Assembly (NCBI RefSeq): GCF_000473325.1
Contig: NZ_KI421513.1
Span: 1,924,217-1,988,216, forward strand
Reading direction: 5' to 3'
Length of the DNA stretch: 64,000 nucleotides
Source of the DNA: Leisingera caerulea DSM 24564
GTDB taxonomy: Bacteria > Pseudomonadota > Alphaproteobacteria > Rhodobacterales > Rhodobacteraceae
Position numbers and translations under genes: made by a program. Numbering within the stretch: position 1 is the stretch's first letter; each line of letters opens with the position of its first letter. This document shows, in pieces, positions 1 to 8,146 of this stretch. The notes below the pieces were generated by a model, which saw nothing but the letters and a program-made list of their open reading frames with translations, ran no database searches and was not told the origin of the DNA.

Positions 1-437
1 TTCGATGGCGCGCGTGCGGCAATCCTCTGAGCGGGCGCGCCGGAAGGGCACGCTCAGAGGCGGGCTAGGATCAGTAGGGCGCGCAGGGCGGCACCGCGGA
101 ATGCGGCGGCGGCAAAGAGGATATCTGCGCAAATGCTCATGGCACGGATTTATACAGAGGTGCAGCCGAATGGGAAGGGGGATTTTGACCTTGGGGCATG
201 GCCCTTGCGTTTGCAGCCGCAAACCCGCGTAAAACCGTGTCCGGTATTTTCAAGACAATGTTGAAAAAAGATTATAATCTAATTATGGGCCATAGCCAGT
301 TTCAATGCGACAGTTTGTCTGCACTGCACCTGGCCTTGGGCAGATGCAGCAGAAAGCTTCGCATTGGAGGAATTCCTGGCTCAGGCAGCCAGGATCCGGC
401 GTCTCAGAAAAAGAGGCGCCATCGATAGGAGGAAACA
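1..437. other. Intergenic region before the usp gene
   Basis: I see no convincing gene here; the short open frames have arginine-rich, low-complexity translations. It holds a perfect hairpin (24-60) and an AT-rich patch at 241-300 with a TATAAT hexamer at 273-278. That hexamer could be the -10 of the promoter for the stress-protein/symporter pair, but the matching -35 is poor, so this is only a suggestion. Confidence 0.5.
24..60. terminator. Perfect 10-bp hairpin, possible terminator
   Basis: The arms CCTCTGAGCG (24-33) and CGCTCAGAGG (51-60) pair perfectly around a 17-nt loop. No T-tract follows, so it may be a terminator-like structure for a gene left of the window or an unrelated inverted repeat. 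Confidence 0.35.
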
Positions 438-872
438 GTGTCGAATAAAATTGTCCTTGGGTACGACGACAGCGAGGCGGCCAAATCTGCGCTTGCTTTT
501 GCTGTCAGCCTTGCAAAATCGCAAGGGGCTGAACTGGTGATTGCGCATGTGCTGGAATGGTCACCCTATTCTTTTTTGACCCCGGAAGAGCTCAGCGAGC
601 GCCACAAGCGCCGGGAGGAGGAGCTGAAGCGGGCCGAAGATGCGCTGCTGGCACCGGTGCGGAAAAACCTGGAAGGCAGCGGTGTCAACGTCACCACCGA
701 GCTGAGGTACGGCCATATCGCGGAAACCCTGGTCGATGTGATCAAGGAAAGCGCCGCCGGCCACCTGATCATCGGGCGCACCGGCCATTCCGCACTGTCA
801 TCGCGGCTGTTCGGCTCCGTCGCGGGCAGCCTGGCGCAGGCCGCGCCGGTTCCGGTCACCATCGTTCCCTAA
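438..872 (+). CDS. Universal stress protein (UspA family)
   Basis: A 144-residue single Usp domain, the usual family size. The start is GTG at 438, five bases after an AGGAGG ribosome site. The ATP-binding loop of nucleotide-binding Usp proteins (G-x2-G-x9-G-S) is present near the C-terminus, beginning GRTGHSALSS, so ATP binding is likely. Usp proteins are cytoplasmic and are linked to stress and stationary-phase survival. The gene lies 21 bp upstream of a sodium/alanine-type symporter on the same strand, and the two probably share a transcript. The physiological role is not visible from sequence. Confidence 0.9.
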   Translation: MSNKIVLGYDDSEAAKSALAFAVSLAKSQGAELVIAHVLEWSPYSFLTPEELSERHKRREEELKRAEDALLAPVRKNLEGSGVNVTTELRYGHIAETLVDVIKESAAGHLIIGRTGHSALSSRLFGSVAGSLAQAAPVPVTIVP

Positions 873-893
873 AGATAAACTCAGAGGACAGTC

Positions 894-2438
894 ATGAGTA
901 AATCAATCAAGGCGGCAGCCCTGTCTGCACCGCTGCTGCTGGCAGCAACCGCGCCGGCGATGGCACAATCCGTCGATGAGCGGGTCAACGAGCTGTTTGC
1001 CAATTCGACCGGCTGGTTCGTCAACCTGATCTTCAGCCCGTTCCCCGGCACCAGTTTCCCCTGGATCGTGGCTTGGCTGGTGGTCGCGGCCACCGTGTTC
1101 ACCATCTACTTCGGCCTGATCCAGTTCCGTGCCTTCCCGCACTCGATTTCGCTGGTCAAGGGCGACTATTCCGATCCCAATGACGCGGGCGAAGTCAGCC
1201 ACTTCCAGGCGCTGGCAACCGCTCTGTCGGGCACCGTCGGCCTCGGCAATATCGCCGGCGTTGCGGTGGCCGTGGGCATCGGCGGCCCCGGCGCGACCTT
1301 CTGGATGATCCTGGCCGGCCTGATGGGCATGGCCTCCAAGTTCACCGAGTGCACGCTGGGCGTCAAATACCGTAACGAGTTCCCGGACGGCCACGTCTCG
1401 GGCGGCCCGATGTATTACATGACCAAGGGCTTTGCCGAACGCGGCCTGCCGATGGGCAAGGTCCTGGCGGTGATGTTCTCGATCTTCTGTATCCTGGGCG
1501 CCTTGGGCGGCGGCAACATGTTCCAGGCCAACCAGGCGCATGCGCAGATCTCCGGCGTTATCGGCGAATACCCCGGCTGGATCACCGGCGTGGTGTTTGC
1601 GGGCGTTGTGTTTGCCGTGATCGTCGGCGGCCTGAAATCCATTGCACGGGTGACCGAGAAGGTGGTTCCCTTCATGGGGGTCATGTACGTTTTAACCGCG
1701 CTGGTCATCCTGGCGATGAACGCGGACCAGATCGGCTGGGCCTTCGGCCAGATCTTCGACGGTGCCTTCACGGGCCTCGGCGTCGCCGGCGGCATGGTCG
1801 GCGCCCTGATCCAGGGCTTCAAGCGGGCGGCCTTCTCGAACGAGGCGGGCGTCGGCTCGGCAGCCATCGCCCACTCCGCCGTGCGCACCAAGGAGCCGAT
1901 CACCGAAGGCTTCGTGTCGCTGCTGGAGCCGTTCATCGACACCGTGGTGATCTGCACCATGACCGCGCTGGTGATCATCATCACCGGCCAGCTGGTCCAG
2001 GACCCGAACACCGGCCTCTATCTGCTGGATGAGGGCGCAGCCACAATCCAGACCGTTGACGGCAACAAGGGTGTGGCGCTGACTTCGGCCGCCTTCTCCT
2101 CCGCCTTCGGCTGGTTCCAGTACGTGCTGGCCATCGCGGTGATCCTGTTCGCCTTCTCCACCATGATCAGCTGGTCCTACTACGGCCTCAAGGCCTGGAC
2201 CTTCCTGTTCGGCGAAGGTGAAACCAAGGAACTGGTGTTCAAGGTGATCTTCTGCATCTTCGTGGTGATCGGCGCAGCCGCCAACCTCGGCCCGGTGATC
2301 GACTTCTCCGACGCGGCAATCTTTGCCATGGCGGTGGTCAACATCATCGCGCTCTACTTCCTGATGCCGATCGTCAAGAAAGAGCTGAACAGCTACTTGT
2401 CGCGCCTGAAAACCGGCGAGATCAAAAAGTACGTCTGA
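894..2438 (+). CDS. Sodium:alanine/glycine symporter (AGCS family)
   Basis: A 514-residue polytopic inner-membrane protein of the alanine or glycine:cation symporter family. The conserved segments GTVGLGNIAGVAVAVG and FKRAAFSNEAGVGSAAIAH are both present, and hydrophobic helices run along the whole length. The first 25 residues resemble a cleavable signal peptide ending APAMAQ, with the first transmembrane segment only at about residue 55; this extension is longer than in classical AGCS carriers. It should import alanine, glycine or a similar small neutral amino acid with Na+. The gene follows the usp gene closely and ends before a strong terminator at 2475-2505. The exact substrate cannot be told. 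Confidence 0.92.
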   Translation: MSKSIKAAALSAPLLLAATAPAMAQSVDERVNELFANSTGWFVNLIFSPFPGTSFPWIVAWLVVAATVFTIYFGLIQFRAFPHSISLVKGDYSDPNDAGEVSHFQALATALSGTVGLGNIAGVAVAVGIGGPGATFWMILAGLMGMASKFTECTLGVKYRNEFPDGHVSGGPMYYMTKGFAERGLPMGKVLAVMFSIFCILGALGGGNMFQANQAHAQISGVIGEYPGWITGVVFAGVVFAVIVGGLKSIARVTEKVVPFMGVMYVLTALVILAMNADQIGWAFGQIFDGAFTGLGVAGGMVGALIQGFKRAAFSNEAGVGSAAIAHSAVRTKEPITEGFVSLLEPFIDTVVICTMTALVIIITGQLVQDPNTGLYLLDEGAATIQTVDGNKGVALTSAAFSSAFGWFQYVLAIAVILFAFSTMISWSYYGLKAWTFLFGEGETKELVFKVIFCIFVVIGAAANLGPVIDFSDAAIFAMAVVNIIALYFLMPIVKKELNSYLSRLKTGEIKKYV

Positions 2439-2474
2439 CCGGCTCCGGCCGTCATCACGGATGACTTGAAAACC

Positions 2475-2505
2475 AAGCCTCTCCGGTCCGCCGGGGAGGC
2501 TTTTT
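2475..2505 (+). terminator. Rho-independent terminator after the AGCS gene
   Basis: The arms AGCCTCTCCGG and CCGGGGAGGCT pair over 11 bp with one G-T wobble around a TCCG tetraloop and are followed by TTTTTC. It sits 37 bp after the symporter stop codon and also lies just beyond the 3' end of the convergent MocR gene. Confidence 0.85.
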
Positions 2506-2518
2506 CTTTCGCCAGACC

Positions 2519-3895
2519 CTAAACGCTCTCTGCAACAATTTGGCGCAGGCCGGCAATCTGGCCGGGCAGGTCCCCGGCGCTGGACTGGCAAAAGCCGACA
2601 AGCAGCCCCTGGGACTGGCCGCCGGGGTCCAGCGGCGACAAGGGCTGGACGCCATATCCTGCATCCGCTGCGCGGCGGCAGGTTTGGAAATCTGCAAGCC
2701 CGCCCGCCAGATGATAGCAAATCTGCATCCCAGCATTGTGGCGTGTGAAATACCCGAGCGGTTCGGGCCATGCTGCCAGCGCATCTGCCGCCGCGGCATA
2801 GCGTTCGGCATAAAGCCTGCGGGCGCGGCGGATGTGGCGGTCGTACTGGCCGGAGGCCATGAATTCGGCCAAGGGCCGCTGCGCGGTGATTGCGGCGCCT
2901 GCGCTGGGCTGGATGAACCCGGCCCGGAACCGCGGCACCAGCGCCGGCGGCAGGATCGCATAGCCCAGCCGCAGCGCGTGCGAGAATGTCTTGGAGAAGG
3001 TGCCGACATAGATACAGCGCCCCTCCCGGTCCAGCGCCGCCATCGCGGGCACCGGCTGGCCGGCATAGCGGAACTCGCTGTCGAAATCGTCCTCGATGAT
3101 CCAGCCGTCCCGCTCCCCGGCCGCCTGCAGAAACGCCTGCCGCTGCGGCACCGGCAGGGTGCCGCCCAGCGGGAACTGATGCGACGGCGTCAGCAGCGTG
3201 ACCTTGGCCATCCGCCGCGGCACCTCCGCGCCGCGCTCCCCGGCCCGCAGCCAGCGCACCGGCCAGCCGCGCACCTTGGCAAAGCGCTGCGTCGGGATAA
3301 ATCCGGGCGCCTCCAGCGCGATATCCTCGCCCTCGACCAGGAAATCCATCGTCAGCTCCAGCGCCTCGCGCGCGCCGCTGGTCACCAGCACCTGATCCGC
3401 GCTGCACTCGATCCCGCGCCAGCGCGCGGCATAGGCGGCAATCTCGCGCCGCAGCTCCGGATCGCCAAAGGAATCCTCCTGATGGCTCAGGCTCAGCGGG
3501 TCCATCCGTGCCACACGTGAAACACAGCGCGCCCAGGACCGGGCCGGAAACACATCAGGGTCCGGCGCGCCGGGCTGCAGCATTCCCGGCGCCGGCGGGA
3601 CAGCCGCAGGCTGGGGCCGCGGCGGTGCCTCCGGCGGCCGGATCGGCGCAACGTCGCAGACAAAGATCCCCGCACCCTGCCGCGCCTCGGCAAAGCCTTC
3701 GGCCACCAGCTGCTCATAGGCCGTCACCACGGTGGAGCGCGCCACCCCCAGATCCTGCGCCAGCGCCCGGGTTGAGGGCAGCCGGGTGCCGATTGCCAGG
3801 CTGCCGTCGCTGATCTGGCGGCGCAGCGCGCCCACGATTTGCAGATAGATGGGCTCGGCGCTGCCCTTGGACAGCATGCCGGAAAGGTCAATCAT
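2519..3895 (-). CDS. MocR/PdxR-type GntR regulator with aminotransferase domain
   Basis: A 458-residue MocR-family regulator. An N-terminal GntR winged helix (about residues 10-80, including GTRLPSTRALAQDLGVARST) is joined to a fold-type I aminotransferase-like domain. The PLP-anchoring lysine is visible in GTFSKTFS. MocR proteins sense PLP or PLP-amino-acid adducts and commonly control vitamin B6, taurine or GABA genes. I chose ATG at 3895 (MIDLSG) because the GntR domain starts there; an in-frame upstream codon would add 25 non-conserved residues. It is divergent from the pyridoxamine-oxidase-fold gene at 3993, with a perfect inverted repeat between them (3896-3943). It probably regulates that gene and itself. 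Confidence 0.9.
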   Translation of the reverse strand: MIDLSGMLSKGSAEPIYLQIVGALRRQISDGSLAIGTRLPSTRALAQDLGVARSTVVTAYEQLVAEGFAEARQGAGIFVCDVAPIRPPEAPPRPQPAAVPPAPGMLQPGAPDPDVFPARSWARCVSRVARMDPLSLSHQEDSFGDPELRREIAAYAARWRGIECSADQVLVTSGAREALELTMDFLVEGEDIALEAPGFIPTQRFAKVRGWPVRWLRAGERGAEVPRRMAKVTLLTPSHQFPLGGTLPVPQRQAFLQAAGERDGWIIEDDFDSEFRYAGQPVPAMAALDREGRCIYVGTFSKTFSHALRLGYAILPPALVPRFRAGFIQPSAGAAITAQRPLAEFMASGQYDRHIRRARRLYAERYAAAADALAAWPEPLGYFTRHNAGMQICYHLAGGLADFQTCRRAADAGYGVQPLSPLDPGGQSQGLLVGFCQSSAGDLPGQIAGLRQIVAESV

Positions 3896-3943
3896 ACTGG
3901 ACTGCTCATTTTGCCGGAAAGTGGAAGTTAATTGCAGTCCAGT
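3896..3943. promoter_or_regulatory. Inverted-repeat operator candidate for the MocR regulator
   Basis: ACTGGACTGC at 3896-3905 and its exact complement GCAGTCCAGT at 3934-3943 sit in the 97-bp gap between the MocR gene and the divergent flavin/pyridoxamine-type gene. The first arm directly abuts the MocR start codon. The CTGGACT core resembles the sites I recall for TauR-like MocR regulators. Binding is inferred. Confidence 0.55.
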
Positions 3944-3992
3944 TTGCGCATAGCACTCACCCTGACACAACAGGAATTCACGAGGTCCGCCA

Positions 3993-4658
3993 ATGCGCCA
4001 GCCCGAAACCGAAACCGCCCTGAAAACAGAGCGCAGCCGCCTGCGCCGCGCCCATGAACGCGGGCTCTATGACCGCGAGACCGTGTATCAGGTGCTCGAC
4101 GCCATGCCGCTGGGCCATATCGGCTATCAGATCAATGGCGCCCCATCGGTGCTGCCGACGCTGCAATGGCGCGAGGGCGATCACGTCTATTGGCACGGCT
4201 CCTCCGCCAGCCGGGCGATCCGTGCGATGGAGGGGGCGGAGGTCTGCCTGACCGTCACCTGCATGGACGGCTACGTTCTGGCCCGTTCGGCCTTTCACCA
4301 CTCGGTCAACTTCCGCTCCGCGATGCTGTTCGGGGTGGCGGAGAAGGTCACGGATGAGGATGCCAAGGCGGCCAGCCTCAAGGCGATGGTCGACCACATT
4401 TTCCCCGGCCGCTGGGACGCCCTGCGCCCGATGACCGCGCAGGAGCTGAAGGCCACCGCCCTGATGCGGATGCCGATTGAAGAAGGCGCGGCCAAGATCC
4501 GCACCGGTGCGCCCAAGGATGACGAGGAGGATTACGCCCTGCCGATCTGGGCGGGCGTGGTGCCGATGGCGATGGAGCTGAAGCCGCCGCAGCCGGATCC
4601 TGCCAACCTTGAGGGCGTGGCGATGCCGGACCACCTGAGCCGCATCCGCATCGGCTGA
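3993..4658 (+). CDS. Pyridoxamine 5'-phosphate oxidase-fold flavoprotein (NimA-like)
   Basis: A 221-residue protein of the pyridoxamine-phosphate-oxidase-like split-barrel superfamily, of the group annotated as FMN-binding or NimA-like (nitroimidazole-reductase-like). Near the N-terminus, MPLGHIGYQINGAP leads into the first barrel strands, and AMEGAEVCLTVTCMDG continues the flavin-binding core. The likely role is an FMN-dependent oxidoreductase in the cytoplasm, with unknown substrate. It is divergent from a PLP-sensing MocR regulator, which suggests a link to vitamin B6 or amino compounds (inference). A terminator shared with the convergent MORN gene follows at 4662-4693. Confidence 0.8.
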   Translation: MRQPETETALKTERSRLRRAHERGLYDRETVYQVLDAMPLGHIGYQINGAPSVLPTLQWREGDHVYWHGSSASRAIRAMEGAEVCLTVTCMDGYVLARSAFHHSVNFRSAMLFGVAEKVTDEDAKAASLKAMVDHIFPGRWDALRPMTAQELKATALMRMPIEEGAAKIRTGAPKDDEEDYALPIWAGVVPMAMELKPPQPDPANLEGVAMPDHLSRIRIG

Positions 4659-4661
4659 AAC

Positions 4662-4693
4662 AAAAAAGGCGCGCCGCCCTGGCGCGCCCTTTG
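4662..4693. terminator. Bidirectional terminator between convergent genes
   Basis: GGCGCGCC (4668-4675) pairs with GGCGCGCC (4681-4688) across GCCCT, flanked by an A-run before and CTTT after. It can stop transcripts from the rightward gene ending at 4658 and the leftward MORN gene ending at 4705. Confidence 0.8.
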
Positions 4694-4704
4694 ATCATTC
4701 CGGC

Positions 4705-6126
4705 TTACTCGGTCTGCCCTGTGTCCCCGGCCTCGCTGCGGACCAGCGCGCCGTTTTCCCAGGTGCCGTCCGCTTGCTGGCCGCTGGCGTATTTCATCGT
4801 GCCCGGTCCCTGGCGCTTGCCGTTAACAAAGCTGCCTTCGTAGACGTCGCCATTGGCATAGGTCGCCACGCCCCGGCCGAAGATCTTGCCTTCCTGCCAC
4901 TCGCCTTCGTAGGTGAAGCCGTCGGGCATCACGATTTTGCCTTGCCCGTGCCGCTGGCTGTTGGCGAACTGACCGGTATAGACCGACCCGTCCGCATAGG
5001 TGACCGTCGCCTCCCCGTGGCGCTGCCCGTCCTGCCAGCCGCCTTCATAGCGGTAGCCGTCGGCATAGGTCATCACCCCCTGGCCGTGGTTTTTGGCATT
5101 CTTGAAGCCGCCGGTATAGGTGATGCCATTGGGGTAGGTGGCGGTGCCTTCGCCCTCAATGACGCCGGCCACCCAACCGCCCTCATAGGTGGAGCCGTCG
5201 GGATAGGTGATCTTGCCCTGGCCCTCGGCCAGATCATCGCGGAAATCGCCCTCATAGACCGATCCGTCGGGATAGACCGCTTTGCCCTTGCCTTCGATCT
5301 GCCCCTTCACCCATGCGCCGGTGTAGCTGTAGCCGTCCTTCTCGGTGAAGGTGCCGGTGCCGTGGCGCTGGTCGTTCAGGAAGTCGCCGGTGTAGACATC
5401 GCCATTGGCATAGGTCTGCGTACCGGTGCCGTGGCGGCGGCCCTTTTGCAGCTCGCCTTCATAGATGTCGCCGTTGGGCTGCACCAGGCGGCCGGTGCCA
5501 TGCATCTGGCTGGACATCCATTCGCCTTCGTAGACCAGCCCGTCCGAGGTCTCCAGCCGGCCTTGCCCCTGCAGTTGGCCATCCGCCACGCTGCCCTCAT
5601 AGACGGTGCCCTCGGCATAGGTGATTTTGGCCTGGCCTTGCTGGCGCCCCTCGGCCCAGTCGCCGTCGTAGGTATAGCCGTCGGGCGATTGCATCACGCC
5701 TTTGCCGTGCCGCTTGCCATTGGCAAAACTGCCCTGGTAGCGCACGCCGCTGGCGTAGGCCGACACTCCGTCGCCATGGATCTGGCCGTCCTGCCATTCC
5801 CCCTCGTAGGTGCTGCCATCGGCGCGGGTCAGCTTGCCCAGCCCGTGCGGCTTGCCCTGCGCGAACTCGCCCTCATAGATTGAGCCGTCCGGGAACCGCG
5901 CCACGCCCTGGCCGCGGACCTCTCCATCGACCCACTCGCCGGTGTATTCGTAACCGTTCGGCAGCTTGTAGGTGCCGGTGCCATGCTGCAGCCCGTTGCG
6001 GAAGGTGCCCTCATAGACGCCGCCGATCTCATCCTGCGTGGTGATGATTTCCCCCTCCTGGGCCCAGGCCGGGGCGGCCAGTGCCAGGATCGTGGAAAAC
6101 GCGATTGCGGTGCCGAAACGGGTCAT
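4705..6126 (-). CDS. Secreted MORN-repeat protein (18 repeats)
   Basis: A 473-residue protein with a Sec signal peptide (cleavage after APAWAQ, about residue 22), then an uninterrupted ladder of 18 MORN repeats of exactly 23 residues and a partial 19th. Typical units read YEGEWQDGQIHG and YTGQFANSQRHGQG. MORN repeats form extended beta-hairpin rods used for membrane or lipid association and scaffolding. With a signal peptide the rod should be periplasmic or surface-exposed. No enzymatic domain follows; the tail after the last repeat is about 25 residues, acidic and polar. It is monocistronic, convergent with the flavoprotein gene and divergent from nadE. The function is unknown. Confidence 0.9.
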   Translation of the reverse strand: MTRFGTAIAFSTILALAAPAWAQEGEIITTQDEIGGVYEGTFRNGLQHGTGTYKLPNGYEYTGEWVDGEVRGQGVARFPDGSIYEGEFAQGKPHGLGKLTRADGSTYEGEWQDGQIHGDGVSAYASGVRYQGSFANGKRHGKGVMQSPDGYTYDGDWAEGRQQGQAKITYAEGTVYEGSVADGQLQGQGRLETSDGLVYEGEWMSSQMHGTGRLVQPNGDIYEGELQKGRRHGTGTQTYANGDVYTGDFLNDQRHGTGTFTEKDGYSYTGAWVKGQIEGKGKAVYPDGSVYEGDFRDDLAEGQGKITYPDGSTYEGGWVAGVIEGEGTATYPNGITYTGGFKNAKNHGQGVMTYADGYRYEGGWQDGQRHGEATVTYADGSVYTGQFANSQRHGQGKIVMPDGFTYEGEWQEGKIFGRGVATYANGDVYEGSFVNGKRQGPGTMKYASGQQADGTWENGALVRSEAGDTGQTE

Positions 6127-6308
6127 TCAAAACCTCTGCCTGCCCAGAAATTACGGTGCTGCTGCCATATTGGGTTGCTCGCCCGGAAACTAAGCTACCG
6201 CACGCGGGGCCGCAATGTCTTTTCCCTGGTCGCAAGCCCTTGCTCTTTTCCTTGGCCGTCAATCTGGTAAATGGCTGGGGAAGGATTTTTGCAAAGGGCC
6301 GATGCAGC

Positions 6309-7967
6309 ATGGCAGACCGTTTCCGCGTGACACTGGCGCAGCTGAACCCCACTGTGGGCGATCTGGCGGGCAACGCCGCCAAGGCCCGCGCCGCCTGGGA
6401 GGAGGGCCGCAAGGCCGGCGCCGATCTGGTGGCGCTGCCGGAAATGTTCATCACCGGCTACAACACCCAGGACCTGGTGATGAAGCCGGTGTTCCACCAG
6501 GCCGCCATTGCCGAGGTGGAGAAACTGGCGGCGGATTGCGCCGATGGTCCGGCGCTGGCGATCGGCGGGCCGTGGGTCGAGGGCGGCCGGCTTTACAACG
6601 CCTATCTGATCCTGAAAGGCGGCAAGATCGCCTCGCGCAGCCTCAAGCACCACCTGCCGAACGAGACCGTCTTTGACGAGGTCCGCATCTTCGAGGCCGG
6701 GCCGCTGGGCGGCCCCTATGCCGTCGGCAACACCCGCATCGGCTCCCCCATCTGCGAAGACGGCTGGCACGAGGATGTGGCTGAAACCCTGGCCGAAACC
6801 GGTGCCGAGTTCCTGCTGATCCCCAACGGTTCGCCCTATTTCCGCAACAAGATGGAAGTGCGCTTCAACATGATGGTGGCGCGCGCGGTCGAAACCCATC
6901 TGCCGGTGATCTACCTGAACATGGTGGGCGGCCAGGACGATCAGGTGTTTGACGGCGGTTCCTTCGCCTTGAACCCGGGCGGCGCGCTGGCGGTGCAGAT
7001 GCCGCTGTTTGACGAATGCATCACCCAGCTCGACCTCATCCGCACTGAGGAAGGCTGGCGCGTGGAAGAGGGCGAAAAGGCGCATCTGCCGGACGAATGG
7101 GAGCAGGACTACCGGGTGATGGTGGAATCCTTGCGCGACTACATGGGTAAAACCGGCTTCAAGAAGGTGCTTCTGGGCCTGTCCGGCGGTGTCGACTCGG
7201 CGATTGTCGCGGCCATTGCGGTGGATGCGCTGGGGGCTGAAAACGTCCGTTGCGTGATGCTGCCGTCCGAGTACACCAGCCGGGAATCGCTCGACGATGC
7301 CGAAGCCGTCGCCAAGGCGCTGGGCGTCCACTATGACTATGTTCCGATCAGCGAGGCGCGGGCTGCAATCACCAGCACGCTGGCGCCGCTGTTCGCCGGC
7401 CGCGATGAAGATATCACCGAGGAAAACATCCAGTCCCGCCTGCGCGGCCTGCTGCTGATGGCCATGTCCAACAAGTTCGGCGAGATGCTCCTGACCACCG
7501 GCAACAAATCCGAAGTGGCCGTGGGCTATGCCACCATCTATGGCGACATGAATGGCGGCTACAACCCGATCAAGGACCTCTACAAAACCCGCGTGTTTGA
7601 AACCTGCCGCTGGCGCAACGCCAACCACCGCCCCTGGATGAAGGGCCCGGAGGGCGAGGTGATCCGCCCCAATGTGATCGACAAGCCGCCCTCGGCGGAA
7701 CTGCGCGATGATCAGAAAGACAGCGACAGCCTGCCGGACTACCCCGAACTGGATGCGATCCTCGAAATCCTGGTTGATCTGGAAGGCTCAATCGCAGATT
7801 GCGTCGCGGCGGGCTTTTCCCGGGACGTGGCCAAACGGGTTGAACACCTGCTTTATATCAGCGAATACAAACGCTTCCAGTCCGCGCCTGGCGCCCGGCT
7901 GACGCCGCGGTCGTTCTGGCTGGACCGCCGCTACCCGATTGTGAACCGCTGGCGCGACCCGACCTGA
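6309..7967 (+). CDS. nadE: Glutamine-dependent NAD+ synthetase
   Basis: A 552-residue two-domain enzyme. The N-terminal nitrilase-like glutaminase domain carries the Glu-Lys-Cys triad (E45 in LPEMF, K in SLKHHLPNE, C in PICEDGW). The C-terminal NAD synthetase domain has the ATP pyrophosphatase P-loop SGGVDS at about residue 292. It converts deamido-NAD+ to NAD+ with ATP and glutamine-derived ammonia in the cytoplasm. An in-frame upstream ATG exists, but the start at 6309 gives the normal N-terminus (MADRFRVTLAQ) directly before the first nitrilase strand. It stands alone between the MORN gene and a flavoenzyme gene. Another NAD gene, nadD, lies at 39.1-39.8 kb. Confidence 0.96.
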   Translation: MADRFRVTLAQLNPTVGDLAGNAAKARAAWEEGRKAGADLVALPEMFITGYNTQDLVMKPVFHQAAIAEVEKLAADCADGPALAIGGPWVEGGRLYNAYLILKGGKIASRSLKHHLPNETVFDEVRIFEAGPLGGPYAVGNTRIGSPICEDGWHEDVAETLAETGAEFLLIPNGSPYFRNKMEVRFNMMVARAVETHLPVIYLNMVGGQDDQVFDGGSFALNPGGALAVQMPLFDECITQLDLIRTEEGWRVEEGEKAHLPDEWEQDYRVMVESLRDYMGKTGFKKVLLGLSGGVDSAIVAAIAVDALGAENVRCVMLPSEYTSRESLDDAEAVAKALGVHYDYVPISEARAAITSTLAPLFAGRDEDITEENIQSRLRGLLLMAMSNKFGEMLLTTGNKSEVAVGYATIYGDMNGGYNPIKDLYKTRVFETCRWRNANHRPWMKGPEGEVIRPNVIDKPPSAELRDDQKDSDSLPDYPELDAILEILVDLEGSIADCVAAGFSRDVAKRVEHLLYISEYKRFQSAPGARLTPRSFWLDRRYPIVNRWRDPT

Positions 7968-8146
7968 GGCGCGCGTTAACCCCTTGAAAGCGCGGGTCTT
8001 TTTCGCGCTTTCCTTGACTCCTTCAGGCCCTTGCCGGTGGCGGTAACGTCCTGATATGCGGCGAAAAAATCACAATGGCGCAAAGCGGCGCAGGGCGCGT
8101 CGCCTGTGCGCTGGACCGGCGATTCCGCAGCGGGCATAGAGGCCTC

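Noticed and set aside
1692..3407. A 571-codon leftward frame spanning the end of the symporter and the MocR gene
   Set aside because: It lies across two well-supported genes in other frames and has no motif.
4705..6126. Repeat-rich DNA that could be mistaken for a CRISPR or satellite array
   Set aside because: The 69-bp periodicity is the coding sequence of the 23-residue MORN repeats.
6195..7628. A 477-codon frame opposite nadE, and similar long frames opposite the flavoenzyme, lysS and dacB genes
   Set aside because: These are antisense shadows of confident genes, with no ribosome sites or domains.
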